DNA of 64,000 nt from Cephalotus follicularis. Taxonomy: Eukaryota > Streptophyta > Magnoliopsida > Oxalidales > Cephalotaceae. The DNA is taken from the NCBI GenBank assembly GCA_001972305.1, contig BDDD01003381.1:106096-170095 (forward strand). The letters are read 5' to 3'. Numbering within the stretch: the first letter of the stretch is position 1; each line of letters begins with the position of its first letter. The notes below the pieces were generated by a model. The model searched no databases. It was not told the DNA's origin and worked only from the letters and a program-made list of their open reading frames with translations. Positions 42,312 to 53,897 of this stretch are shown here, in pieces. The translations under genes and the position numbers were made by a program.

Positions 42312-43888
42312 CTAAAGCATAGAGCTGAGAACTTAAGCTCTAAGAGCTTCCCCATGAAGGTTATCCTTAGCAGACATCTCAGTGGGCACGAAGCAGAGGT
42401 GCATCAACTTCTTGTATATGGGAGCCTCGATGGCTCTGGCAGAACATGGGCAAGAGAATTTCATAGCATATATTTCATTGCCCTTTTCTCTTCCAGGAAC
42501 TCTAGCCTGAGCAACGATTTCCTTCCCCCAATACTCTTAGGGGTAGCAGGAGCTCCATCCTTCGCACGATGACTCCTTTCAATTATCACCACGGCAGAAG
42601 AAGGAGGAACCCTTTGATCTTTACCATAAGCTATTTTTTGCGCCTGAGCCTGGGAAGAACTTTCTCTGGTATGACTAGTATTTGCCCTTTTCTTAGGAGG
42701 ACTTGGGGTCTGCAGAAGTCCCCGAGCCACCACCAAACCTGAATCCTCCTCCAGCCCTACCTTGAACTATCTTCCTCATGCTTGATAGTGGTATTCTGCT
42801 CCCCATATCTACAGAATATCAAAGTGAAGTTAAGAATGGTTAGAGCAAGGAATAAAGTACTTGATTTTATTTAAGAAAAAGGCAAAACAATAGGGGTATG
42901 ATGAATGACTGCTAAAGTTAGAACCTTCGACTTCATCATCATCTTCTTCCTCATCAATAAGAGGAACACTGATTTTGGCTCTCCTAAGCCTACGTTCATC
43001 TACAACACTAAGGACTCCTTCGGAGTTCCATTGCAACATAATATTAAAGAATTCCACTTCCTCTAGAGTCAGAGACACTCTCTAGTACAAAGCTGTCCTT
43101 GAAGAGTCGTTATAAGGGACTGGTGTAAAACCATCTAGACCTTCGACTAAGAAGTATTTATGTCTCAATTTTTTTATGGATGAGGTCAGATCTTCCAATA
43201 TCTTCTTCTGATCTGACCATGACTAAAAGTAAAATCCCATCTTGGAGTTTATGTCAAAAAAATTCCCTAAAAAGCCCTATTGTAGCGAGGACCCGGTGCT
43301 CAGTACATTTCACCAGAAAACCCATAATCAACGCCCTTGATTGGGCTTGAAGTTGAGCATGGTACATGTGATAATATCCCAAAATCTCTTGGGAAAATGA
43401 AGGCAGGGAAAGACGTAGACCATGCCTCAGTGCATCTCATCACAATTTAAAATGCCCAGGGATGTTAGCGATTGCCTTGGCGCCGTCATCAGGGACCCGT
43501 ATCATCAAATTTCAGGGGATATGGAACTCTTTCCCCAACTTGGCAACCTAAGAAACTGTCAACTTGCTCACAGCATGGTCTACAGTCACAAGAGGCACTT
43601 ATCTTAGTAGGACAGGATTCCCACTAGATACCAGTACATCTGGGATTCGCTCTCTCCTAATACTATAGGTTGTCATGTTGTATGTTTTGTTATGGCCATA
43701 ATGGATGATAGTGGCACACGATCTTCCCCATCCTCGCTTTCTGAAGAGGACACAATAAATATATTACGTCCATGTCTCGGTCGAGGGCGGGAAGGTACAG
43801 AATAAGCTTCCAAGTCCCTAACGGATGAAGAAACATATTCTCTCAATGGAGAAGTTATAAGGTTGGAAGACGAAACAAACAAATTCAT
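42312..43888 (-). pseudogene. aORF-1 exons 1-2, Transposase_28-type (putative gypsy ORF) domain
   Basis: Minus-strand homologue of the ORFs at 52270 and 60810. The likely start is near 43888 (MNLFVSSSNL). The conserved core MRHGLRLSLPSFSQEIL, LQAQSRALIMGFLVKCTEHRVLATIGLFREFF lies at about 43440-43220 and matches MRFPLPPFAIEILEHFQMHP, WALIIRFLVKCLESKV, VGLFKEF of the 52-kb copy. This is the plant domain known as putative gypsy-type transposon (Pfam Transposase_28). LTLEEVEFFNIMLQWNSEGV (43075-43015) matches its next segment. Intron 1 (42924-42809) begins after phase 1 with GTTCTA and ends TTCTGTAG; exon 2 starts GSRIPLSSMRKIV. Stops occur between motifs. Biochemical function is unknown. Confidence 0.72.
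42809..42924 (-). other. aORF-1 intron 1
   Basis: 116 bp, GT-AG, phase 1 (codon split GAA G / AT). Position and phase match intron 1 of the other two aORFs. Confidence 0.7.
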
Positions 43889-44261
43889 GGTCTAAAAACC
43901 AATTTCCTAAATGGGGATCACAAAATCAAGATATAAAAAAGTAGACCAAATGAATTCAAAGAACTCACCAAAGATTGATATGTGTTAAAAAGACTTGTGC
44001 AGGTCTAAGGTCTTTGGTGCTACCTAAAAACTCCTTGAATCAGCAAAGAAAAATAGGAGTGAAGATATGTCAAGAAACAGGGAAATATTTTGCAAAAATA
44101 GGCGAGAATGGAAATGGATTTTCAATTTTGGATTTTAAAAGGTTAAAAGGTAACCTTTGTATCCATCGGTGAGGATATAAAGCATCAACACTTCAAATAA
44201 TGAGACTGTTCAGTTTTTCCAGCTATAAATTCATCCTTACTGTCACCCCTTTAATCGCATA

Positions 44262-45056
44262 TGGTGGAAACTTAAACATGTGTCACATTTAACTTAATTT
44301 GTGACACACATGAGTTTGCAGCGTGACCACATTGCTTTCAAGCTATCCCCCCGCTTCATAACCATACAATTAAGACGCTGAGGTCACAGGTTTACCAAAA
44401 AAGCTCAGATTATAGTTATCTCTATCAAGCAGACCTCAAACGACCTTACTCATTCTCGATCATGTAAGACTTTTGTCAAAGCAGGTCTCTACAAACAAAA
44501 ATCAAGCATGATCTTTGGGAACATCATCTAGGTACTGTCCACATTTTTGTACTTTCAAACTCTAACCAAGTAGCTCAGAAGTCCGTAAAGTAAGGTGAAA
44601 TATGATACAGGAAAAATTTGTTTACCAATCAGAGTATGCTATGTGGACAGACTAGCAATCAATAAGGAGAATACAAATTATATTAGAACTCATTAATTAC
44701 GGAAGATGATCTCAAAAAAAATCTCTTCTAGAAGTGTAGTTAATACCAACCCCAACAATCAAGGAGGTAGGATCCTCCTAGCACTCAAACAAAGGGAAAA
44801 AAAAGGAAAATTTTTCCAATCAGTGCATAATACAAAGTCAACTAGGATTCTATAAGGTAACCTTACCTAACCTACTATAAATATGACCAAAAATCACAAG
44901 GTCCAGTTCAAACTCTTAAACCCTTGAGCAGTTCTTGTTTTCTTTTAAGTTCTAAACACTTTTTTTCTTCCCTGTTTTGACTTAAACATTGGAGGAGACA
45001 GGAGTTTTTCATCACTAGTTGTCATATTGATCGAAGATCCAGTTTTTTGCATCAAT
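44262..45056 (+). repeat. Tat-type LTR, plus orientation
   Basis: The U5-like end reads TTGACTTAAACATTGGAGG and AGATCCAGTTTTTTGCATCA before 45056, as Tat LTRs typically end; the same CTTAAGCATCGGAGTG word occurs on the minus strand in the LTRs at 51229 and 59604. A good TATA box (ACTATAAATATG) lies near 44874 on the plus strand. The left border (TGGTGGAAAC at 44262) is set only by resemblance to the other two LTR starts. Its orientation is opposite to aORF-1, mirroring the arrangement of the two right-hand Tat elements. Confidence 0.6.
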
Positions 45057-45356
45057 TATTATAAAATACAAAAATTAATGTAATTAAATTCCATTACATT
45101 AACAAAATAATAAACCCAAAAATGAAAACCGAACCAAAATTTTCGATTAAGTGAAGTTAAAACTGAAATTTTCGATTTAATTTGTAACTTGAGAACCAAG
45201 AGCAAGGAATGGGCTTCTCTGAGGCTATGGGCCAGACTAAGAAAAATAAAGCATAAATTGTTGGGCCAGGGCCGACATCATCATAGGGGAAGCCGAAAAG
45301 AAATACTAGTAAAGAGTTGAAGGAATGATCAATGACAAAATTGTTGCAAGCAAAGA
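45057..45356. other. Short upstream region of the host gene
   Basis: 300 bp between the Tat LTR and the TOM2B-like start codon. AT-rich at first, with a repeated AAAATTTTCGATTAA/TGAAATTTTCGATTTAA word near 45145 and 45165. No confident core promoter was seen, so the gene's promoter may overlap the LTR. Confidence 0.5.
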
Positions 45357-48300
45357 ATGGCAACAGGTGCAGGTGGCCGTGGTATTAGAAATGGAAGTGG
45401 AAGAGGGAGGAGCAGCAGAGATGGAACAGCAAAAGCAACGGTGGCAGATCAGATATCACAGGCTGTCCAATCTACTTCCAATATCCTCCACCTCATGCAA
45501 CAGTCCTCTCCTTCTCAGGTACCACTACCACCCTCTTCCCTCTCTCTTCCTCTCTATTTTATAAGCTTCTATATTTTCATATCTACATAAAACATAATTT
45601 CAATGCTTTGGTATCTATTTCAATTTTATATAAATAGAGGGTTCATGCTGTGGCTTAATTTGACCCTTTTATGTTGTTTTGTCATGTTTGATTAATTTTA
45701 TGGGAGGGTGTGTAGGGTTTTAGGAATGCAGATCTGAATTATGGAGAATTGGGTTTGTTTAGTTTTTTTTTTTAGAGCTTGATAATTATGGGTTTTAAGG
45801 GCAACCGATATCTTTTTGGAGGAGTTGATATGTGGGACATAACTATGTGATTGTTACTTGTGGGAGTGAATATGTTATTTCTGTACTTTGTTGGGGTTGG
45901 GGGTTCTTGTTGTTTAATAATCTGACTTGTTCGGTTGGCGTTAGAATTTATTGGGTTAATTTGGTTCCATTTCTAAGTGAGGATGATCCTTTAATTCTAC
46001 TCAAGTGAAAAATGTCAAAATGGCTTTGTTTGCCACTTATGACAAAACTGCATTTGAAGGAGAATAATAGTTTAATTTCTTCATTATTTTTATCTTATAT
46101 GAATATTTCTTGTCAGTCTTGCTACTAATGAAACATGCTTAACAATTGCCTTAAGCTCTTCTTACTATTTTTTGTTGCATATTGATGTTGTTTCTGCGAA
46201 GAGATAGTGCCTTTGTCTATATAGAATTAAGGGCTTGCATTGCTTGTGGAAACTTTGATAGACATTTTGGTAGTTTGATATTGGGGAGGTTGCTGGAAGT
46301 TTATTCAAATTTTTATATGGATTATTTATTGTTTCTGTTTGGAAAGGCATAATATAGAGCATTTATTTGGAAACTGATGCAGAAAAATATGGATTTCATT
46401 GTGAATCAGTTTGCTTAAATGATTTGGAAACGAGGAGCTAGGAGGTGCAGCCATATGGAAATACATCTTAAGTGGATTTGTATGTTCTTAAAAAATATTT
46501 TTAGGAAGGATTGCCAAGGTGGTTTACTGTAATGCTGTTAGATATGGGGAGCCTCTTTATATTTTTTATTTTATTTTTGGTCTTAAATGACATCCAGGAG
46601 AGTCGTAAGAAATTAAGAGTAGAGTAAGGCTCTCTTATGGATAGCCGCAAAGCGTTAAGAATTGCTCTAGATAGACATTTATAGAAGTGAATAATGATTG
46701 GTATTTGATGGTTTGCGTATCAGGGATTTTATCCATATTAGGAGCTTTAAACCTTTCAAACCTTTTAAATTAGCTTCATAAATCCATACAAAATGATTAA
46801 TAGGAGTTGCTTCTTCCTGTCACTTCAAATTTTCTGTATTTTATGTAGTGACAGAAGGTCCTTTCATTGTTGCCGGGATGCTGGTAATGGAAAATATACT
46901 TTTGAGAGAACCACTGATTGTGAAGAAAAAAAAAAGTGAATGGTAGCCCATATTTAATTGGAAATAGGACCATGGGACCTGTGGCTTATCTTTATTTGTT
47001 ACCCTTTACATTGCAACATTTTAATACATTTGCAAGAAGATGGGTTATGATTAGTTTGGTCCCACTGTTTATTCATAGTTGTCATTACTAAGGCTCAAAA
47101 ACTGGAAATTTCAGAATCAAGGCTACTGATTTCCAATGATTCTTGTTGACTATTTAGATATATAAAAGGAGAATGGAAATTGAGAGTTTAGGAATCATTT
47201 TCTGGAGGAATTGGACTACATATTGTTTAAACTCTTGAATGGGATTAAGTGACTTATAAATTTGTTAAATCTTTTATGTTTATCTTAATTTATTCTGAAA
47301 GTATGCGTAAGTTGAAGAAATAATCTATGGTGTCGCAAATAAGAATTAGAATTTCAAATGTTGCTAATTCTTTTATTGATTGCAAACATTGAATAGGATA
47401 GAGTAAGTCTAACACTACATAATCAATCTGGTAGATTTAAATTCTGTGAATTTGTGCATTTGAAACGAATTTTGACTGTTTACGTGAAGTAGTATATTGT
47501 ATCTGACTATGATCATTGTTGTATCAACAACAAATCGTACATCATTTTATATATTATAGTATCGTTGCAAACAACTCAATTCCATTCTCATTTTTCTTCT
47601 CATCAACGATGACTCCATGTAATTAAAATGTATATCTCTTGAAAAAGGACTTGCAAAGATGCTCTTTTATTTTGTGACTACATCAATCGATTCATAATTT
47701 GACTTTGCCTTGGTGCAGGCCCAACTAATGAAGCTCCCAAAGAAACTTTTGGAAAAAACTTCTATGATTGGGAACACAGGGCAAGTATGTAACTACTATG
47801 TACAACACAAAATTACATACAGTATGCGTTTGAATATCAATTCTTAAAATTCCTCTCCTTTTCTGATACAGGTCTTAGAGCAGATGCCTCGAGTGATATC
47901 ATCCCTGGATGCACATATGGAACACGGATTGCAAAGGTTGTATTTATATACACCTTTGCTGTGATGCCATTGTGATGACCTTTTAAATTGTTTCTCTGCA
48001 TCTTTTATAGACTGGAAACTCAATCTGTTCCTCTTTCCTATTTTATTTGTTAAATGCAAGAGGGGGAAAGCCATTTGGTGCCCATTGTTGTTAGAGTTTT
48101 TTACTCACTCTGGCTTATTTGAGTTGTGAATTTTGCAGCGTTCCTCATCTCAAAACTGTAATTCAGTTGCTTGCAAATATGGAAAGCAGCCAGCTTAATC
48201 CTCTCTCATCCTCGTCTCCATTGAGAGGTAATAACCCCTGACCTTTTCTCTCACACACAATCAAATTCACACCAGTAGAGCTGTTTCACCGATGGTATGT

Positions 48301-48359
48301 TTGCTAACTTGATGACTGATTTAGAACACAAAGCTCTAGATGGCATTTCATCTTTTTGA
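45357..48359 (+). CDS. TOM2B: TOM2B-like host gene, five exons
   Basis: The one host gene seen. Exons: 45357-45518, 47719-47784, 47872-47936, 48139-48227 and probably 48325-48359, all with GT-AG borders and consistent phases (0, 0, 2, 1). The product is about 139 residues: a Gly/Arg/Ser-rich basic start ([20 protein letters not shown]), [60 protein letters not shown] and [20 protein letters not shown] recognise this as the small plant family that includes Arabidopsis TOM2B, a basic protein of roughly 120 residues named for a role in tobamovirus multiplication; its molecular function is poorly known. Intron 1 is long (2.2 kb) and has no recognisable transposon. The last exon is uncertain: an acceptor at 48378 would instead add two codons and a stop. 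No clear TATA box was seen upstream. Confidence 0.75.
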
Positions 48360-50031
48360 ATTCATTTTGCACCCAGAAAAGTGAGCTTGCTAGCCAAAGT
48401 CAGAGGGGTACGTTGATGGAGCAAATTTCAGAGTTGCGATGGAGGAGATTAGCTGAAGACTATAAACTAGTCATTGCATACCTATTTTCAGCTCAAAAAA
48501 TATCAAATTTCATGAGTTGAGATTGATTTTTATGCTGTTTTCAGGGTAGCGATGAAGATGACCATAAAATATCCTCCCAAACTGTACATTTAATGTGATA
48601 ACATGTCACATGTTGTGGTATAAGTGTGCATTGAACAGGGGCATTGCCTTGTGTATGTCTGCACACCCTGAAAATTTGGAAAAGAAAATTTTATAGGTAT
48701 TTTTGTTTAGTTTTGGTTAATTTTTTTAAATTTATGTGTATTTTGCATACTCTGAAAAAGAAATACAGATGTATATATGGATTTTGCATACCCTGAAATC
48801 ATGGAATGTAGTAACTTTAACATGTCACATGTTGTGGTATTGGTGTGCATTGAATGTAAACTATACACCTATCACGTCTATATACATTATACGAATTCAG
48901 AGACACTCTTGTCACTTCTGCCAAGTGTATGAAACACTTTTTCACCTAATACAAGAGTGCATGCCCAGATGCACCCTGGAGGGGATTGAGTTGTTGACAG
49001 CAGCAAGCAAAGCATAATATCCTCAAAGTGTGATGGCAAAAGCAGACTATTTATCGTGGTCACTCATTAATATGATTTATGTGTTTTTTCTTGCTTAAAA
49101 GTGAAGCTTGGAGTATGCATCCAAGACGGGGTGTGAATCACAACCCAATATGCAATTCAGCTTCATTTTAATGTTTCAGTGACATCCTCGGAAGTATTTT
49201 TCTTGCTTTTTAACCAATAATTAATATATGATGGGTTTTTAGTCTTTTAAGTGGTCTTTATTTGTATTTATTGAGGTGTTTATGTTGAATTGATATCTAA
49301 TAAGTATATTTGTTTATGTTTTAAAATAAATACTAAATATTATTTATCTCTTTTTATGTAAAAGGCATTATTTAAGCGTTGATTGATTTTTTTAGTAAAA
49401 AATATCCTCATATTTTAAGTTGTATTGATTTTTTTTTATGTATTTTTACTTTATTTTTATTTTAAGTTTTTATTAAGCGTGAAAATATATATTTTATTAT
49501 TTAAATAATTTTATTATGAGGTGAATTGTTAAAAATGATAACAAATAGAAGTATAAAGAAAAAAAAAGAAATTACGTATGGTTATAAATAATATTATTAT
49601 GTTTAAATTGGTTATATATATTACATTACTTAATATAAATTTAAAAATACTTTTATGTTAAAATAAAAAAAATAATCAAGATTTATATTTTACTTTAATT
49701 TTATAAAACTTCTTTAATAATTCAGAAAAATTATATGTATTCAGATCTTTCAATCAATTCAGTCATCAAACGATCGTCTTCATTTAGTATTCAGTTATTA
49801 CAATCATATGTTCATGCTGATTCAATTATTTATTATTTTATGTAAAGAAAAACAATCATAATTAACTTGAATTAGTGGAAGCACAGACTATTGTGTAAAC
49901 CTATTAATATTTGATCAGTATGTTAGACTAGGTAGATCACCCACCTTTCACGAAAAGGAAATAAAACGAAAAATTCATTGTCAATTTTGTTGCATGATAT
50001 TATTATACTCACACAAAATATGTTAATAAAT
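48360..50031. other. Host 3' region and AT-rich intergenic DNA
   Basis: This holds the untranslated end of the host gene and then about 1 kb of very AT-rich sequence. Near 48590 and 48818 the word AACATGTCACATGTTGTGGTAT is duplicated, with the palindrome AACATGTCACATGTT-like core. Open frames here (for example 48736-49017) have no recognisable motif, and I do not call them genes. Confidence 0.5.
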
Positions 50032-50411
50032 AGGAAAAATCTTAAAATGGCACCCTAAAAAAGTAGTGATCTCCTAATTTGGTTCACAATATTTTTTTTT
50101 TCTAATTTGACGTACTACAGTGGAAAAAATTTCAATGTGGTACACATTGTTAACTGCTATTAACGAAATTGGAGAAAAATGTTAACTAACGGCAGGCATC
50201 ACATTAAAAAAAATTTCACTGTAGTGTGTCAAATTAGGAAATCAATACTTTTTTAAAGTATCATTATGTGATTTTTTTCATGTCATTTCAAGGTTTTCTC
50301 AATTATGTTAATAACAGCTAACAGTGTGAGACACATTAGAATTTTTTTTATTATATTGCGTCAAATTATGAATTCACTACTTTTAAGGGTGCCATTCTAC
50401 GATTTCTTCTG
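50032..50411. mobile_element. Fold-back MITE, about 380 bp
   Basis: The left half (AAAATGGCACCCTAAAAAAGTAGTGA, then CCTAATTTG) is the inverted copy of the right end (CACTACTTTTAAGGGTGCCATT). The two arms match for more than 100 bp each, including a GTTAACTGCTATTAACG word, so the unit would fold into a long hairpin. Each arm also repeats an AATTTGACGYACTACAGTG word. No coding capacity. Candidate flanking duplications (AATAAATAG/GATAAAAAA) are imperfect, so superfamily is unassigned. Confidence 0.7.
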
Positions 50412-51228
50412 ATAAAAAAGTACAATAATTTTATTCTATTTACATAATGATCAACATATAAATAAATTTTCCAAATTTCATGATTACAACATTGTATTAT
50501 ATAACGTAAAACTGAAATTTCAAAAGAAACATACGACAAAAATAAAATAATATGAACAAAGACAAAAAAAAAAACAAAATTAAAAAAATATGTTTAACCT
50601 TGGGGTAAAATTCATAAATCAATAATTTTTAATTTAGATAAATAAACCCTTAACGAATTTTTTTTTTAGAAAATATTATAGTAACCGTAATTTATCAACA
50701 AAATAAAATGAAAATGGTGTAATCAGTTTAAGCTCCAGAATTGCCCTTTTAGATATAGAAACAATTATTTATTAAAGATAACATAATTTAGATAACTTTA
50801 ATTACGTAAAAAAAAAAATTAGTTAGGGTTGTAGTTGAAAAAAATTGAAATATATGTCATTCATAGCATATTAAAATTTAAAGACTAAGTTATTATTTTT
50901 TTAGCAGTGTAGGTTAGATAAGAAATAGATATATAATTGAGAAACTACTAAAATACGAAGTAAGAATCAAGTTTTTTTTTTCTAAAGAGTTAAAAAACTG
51001 AGTGCGTCACGTGAGCGAGGGGAGAAAATTTAAGGTGGTTGGAAATGTGCGACGTGGCACGCTATACACAAATTTCGTTGTGCTTTAATATTATATGTAC
51101 AAAAATCAAAAAATGTAAAATAGATTGAATATAAAATAAGGACATAATGGAGGAACTATTGAATTCTTGAGCATGAATCAAGAAGAAAAGGTTTAAAGGG
51201 TATAGAAAAAAAATTGAATTAATGTCAT
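50412..51228. other. AT-rich intergenic DNA
   Basis: About 800 bp with many A/T runs, no open frame of interest and no repeat structure that I can see. A short GC-richer patch near 51000-51060 contains GTGCGTCACGTGAGCGAGG, with a G-box-like CACGTG. Confidence 0.5.
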
Positions 51229-51738
51229 GTTGATATAGAAATTTTTAACTCAACAGTGCCTTACGTGTAGGATTTTGATTTGTTGAGAGAAACACTGTTA
51301 ATGCTATGAGAAGGTAGTTTGTGTGGTAGTGTGATCGTATTCCCTGCATAAATTAACAAACTGATCGTAGGTCCAAGAGTGTTTACTCCCAGGGTCACTC
51401 CGATGCTTAAGTCAGGCAAGACAGAGAAAAAAAATCACAAGGTGCTTTTGAGTGTAAAAGTGACGGACCTGAGATATGTCTGTAATTCTGGTATTTATAG
51501 TTTGCTAATTGTAATTGCTTTGCTTGAATATCGAAAGTGATTGTTGTCCCCTACGGAAATACCGAGCATCTTGGAATTTCCCTTAATCTCCACCGGATTT
51601 GGCGCTAACACGTTGCTAAACGTTATTTTGCCAGATTTTGTGCAAGATCCGTCCACGTGTCAGTCTCCCTGGAAGGCACTTGGCCTATTATCCCAATGAC
51701 ATGTGGCGATGTTTTTATATAAGATTTTTGTCGTATCA
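51229..51738 (-). repeat. 3' LTR of right-hand Tat element A
   Basis: On the minus strand it starts TGATACGACAAAAATC at 51738 and ends CTATATCAACA at 51229 (510 bp). A TATATAAA box lies near its start and GACTTAAGCATCGGAGTGAC in the U5 part. A purine run (AGATCAGAGGGGCATA) precedes it on the minus strand at 51739-51755. The sequence left of 51229 is host intergenic DNA. Confidence 0.78.
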
Positions 51739-51755
51739 TATGCCCCTCTGATCTT
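51739..51755 (-). other. Polypurine tract of Tat element A
   Basis: Minus-strand AGATCAGAGGGGCATA directly before the LTR start. Element B has the counterpart CAGGGGGGCATA at 60159-60172. Confidence 0.65.
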
Positions 51756-52033
51756 CTTTTTTCTAGGCTTAGCAGAGGGAGAAGACCATTTATGGCATGA
51801 CCCGATTCCGAGCGGGGCTTTAATATACTATCATAGCTTGTTTTGGGCCATTGGACTTCAATGCATTTAGCCCACTTTCGCTACTGACCTTTAAGGCGGA
51901 GAGCGGACATCCATAACGCCCGCCTTTTCATTTCCCGCGCATTTCCAATCCCTTTACAACTCTTGATTTGACTTGTCAATCTCCACAATTCAATTTCGCC
52001 GAGATCCAACTGTTGGGGGATTAACCCTAGCCC

Positions 52034-52042
52034 TTTATAAAG
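52034..52042 (+). promoter_or_regulatory. TATA box for the antisense aORF of element A
   Basis: TTTATAAAG within GCCCTTTATAAAGGCCTC lies 236 bp before the aORF ATG, on the strand opposite to the element's own genes, followed by a C/T-rich leader. Element B has a weaker counterpart at the same distance. Confidence 0.6.
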
Positions 52043-53221
52043 GCCTCTTCTTCTTGGAGAAGTTTCTTTACGCTTTCTTGAATCCCTAGAGCTTTCGACT
52101 TTTCTGATTTTTGACGCCTTTCGATTTTCAATCAGATTTCCCTCTAATCCTCTTCAACAATCTCTGGTGAGGTTCTTTTCTAGCTTTATTCATTTTTGAA
52201 AAGTTGCCCTGTCTTCTTCAGGGTTTCCCTCAGTCTATTCATCTTCACACTCTCTCTAGAAATCCCCAAATGGCCAGAACCAAACAAACCTCTAAACCAG
52301 TTGACGGACCAGACGTGGTGAATCGCCTGGCAGAAGGCGTGACCATTGCCGAGCGTCCTTTAAATGCCGAAGTGGAAATGAAGGCTACCGCTTCGGACAC
52401 TCCTGTAATTCCCTCCACCAGAGTGAGGACCCAAGTATTTAGGGTCGATTTTGAAAAGACCAAGCTAAATGATGAGAAGGTGAAAGCATTGTTTCACAAG
52501 TATGTCCTTCCGAGGGCACTAGTGTGGGATCTTCCGAGCCATCCCAATGAAGTGACCGAGAGCAGACCTGGACTTTTTCCAGTATTCTCAGATGCCCTGG
52601 AACATGGTATGAGGTTCCCGCTTCCTCCTTTTGCCATTGAGATCCTGGAGCATTTCCAGATGCACCCCGCATTGTTCCAGCCACAGTCCTGGGCCTTAAT
52701 TATCAGATTTTTAGTGAAGTGCTTGGAGTCCAAGGTGTATGCTACCGTCGGGCTCTTCAAAGAGTTCCACCTCTTAGCGGTCTCTCCCAAAGAGCGTGGG
52801 TACTACTTCAAGTCCCGTCCTGGAGCGCCCAAGAAGCTCCTAGTGGATCCTACCAAGTCTATCAATTGGTGGAGAGAGAAGTACTTTCTTATCAGGAACC
52901 TCCCTGACTTCATCCCTTGCCGGTGGTCGGACTCCTTAGACGTCTCAAGGCTTAACAAGAGGTCTGTACTGTCATCGGCTGAGAAGGCCGACCTGGCAAA
53001 GTTCTCTGCTTTGGAATCCAAGGGAGTGAATGACATTGTATGGGATGACCGCCTCTGTCGGGTTGGACTGAGCATGTCCTTAGGCCATCGGTTCCGCCTA
53101 GATGAAGATGAAGAGGTCCCAGCTGGGGTAGAGAGAGAGGAAGATGAAATCGTCCGAGATGACCCTGAGGCTCGGCCCGTAGCCGAGGAAGGAATCTATA
53201 TAAAGCCTTTGTCTCCTCCAG

Positions 53222-53299
53222 TTTAAGCTTTTATATTTCTTCTATTCTCTCATTGTTATTTGCAACGCTTTTAATCTTGTAATTTCTGTTCTTTTGCAG
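53222..53299 (+). other. aORF-2 intron 1 (phase 1)
   Basis: T-rich, about 78 bp, acceptor CTTTTGCAG. Reading resumes as GCG ATT GCT only if exon 1 ends in phase 1, as in the other two copies. The donor reads CCAG/TTTAAG, one G short of consensus. Confidence 0.65.
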
Positions 53300-53825
53300 C
53301 GATTGCTTCTCGGCGTAGTTTTGGTGACATCTTGAAGGCTACCAAGGTGGTGAAGAAGCCACCATCTGCTGAAGGGTCCAAGCAAAAGGAATAAGCTACT
53401 GCCGAGGGGGTTAAGCAAAAGGGAAATGTTACTGCCGATGGGGCTAAACAGAAGGGAAAATCTACTCAAACCGGAGGGAGAGCTGCTATTGCTGCAAAGA
53501 AGAAGGGAGACAAACGGCCTGCGGATGGACGTTCCCCATGTGCTCTTCCTAACCCCCCGAGCAAAAGAGCAAAAAGGTGACAGAGACTGAGGTCGAGGCT
53601 GCACTTGGCAGGAGCTCTCAGAATCCCATTCTGTTGCCTCCTCCTCGGGACGTTGAAAATATGATCGAGGAGCTGGAGATGGTGGGGAATGCGAGTACAA
53701 GCCTGCACACCCCCGGGGTCCCCTTTGCTCTCAGTTCTTTGTGCTTCTTCCCAGACAAGCTTAAAGCGAGGAAGGACTGGACCAATGAGAAGTTGATCCA
53801 CAACTCCCTGCGGAGCCATTTTAGG

Positions 53826-53897
53826 GTAAGCGATATCTTCAATCTTTCTTCCAACATGTTTTTCTCTTTTCCTCTAACTCCTGCGCTTCTCTAGTAG
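53826..53897 (+). other. aORF-2 intron 2 (phase 0)
   Basis: GTAAGC donor, CTCTAGTAG acceptor, 72 bp, T-rich. Translation runs HFR into ALNDTHLVAENF across it. Confidence 0.75.

Noticed and set aside
44860-45056. Promoter of the TOM2B-like gene at the TATA box near 44874
   Set aside because: The TATA box belongs to a Tat LTR and is expected to serve the LTR itself. Use by the host gene is only raised as a hypothesis.
48736-49017. 93-codon plus-strand frame after the host gene
   Set aside because: AT-rich intergenic DNA with no motif and no splice support. Length alone is not convincing.
53242-53700. 152-codon minus-strand frame opposite aORF-2 exon 2
   Set aside because: Shadow of the aORF coding strand; Ser/Leu-rich without motifs. 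The conserved introns and protein words are on the plus strand.
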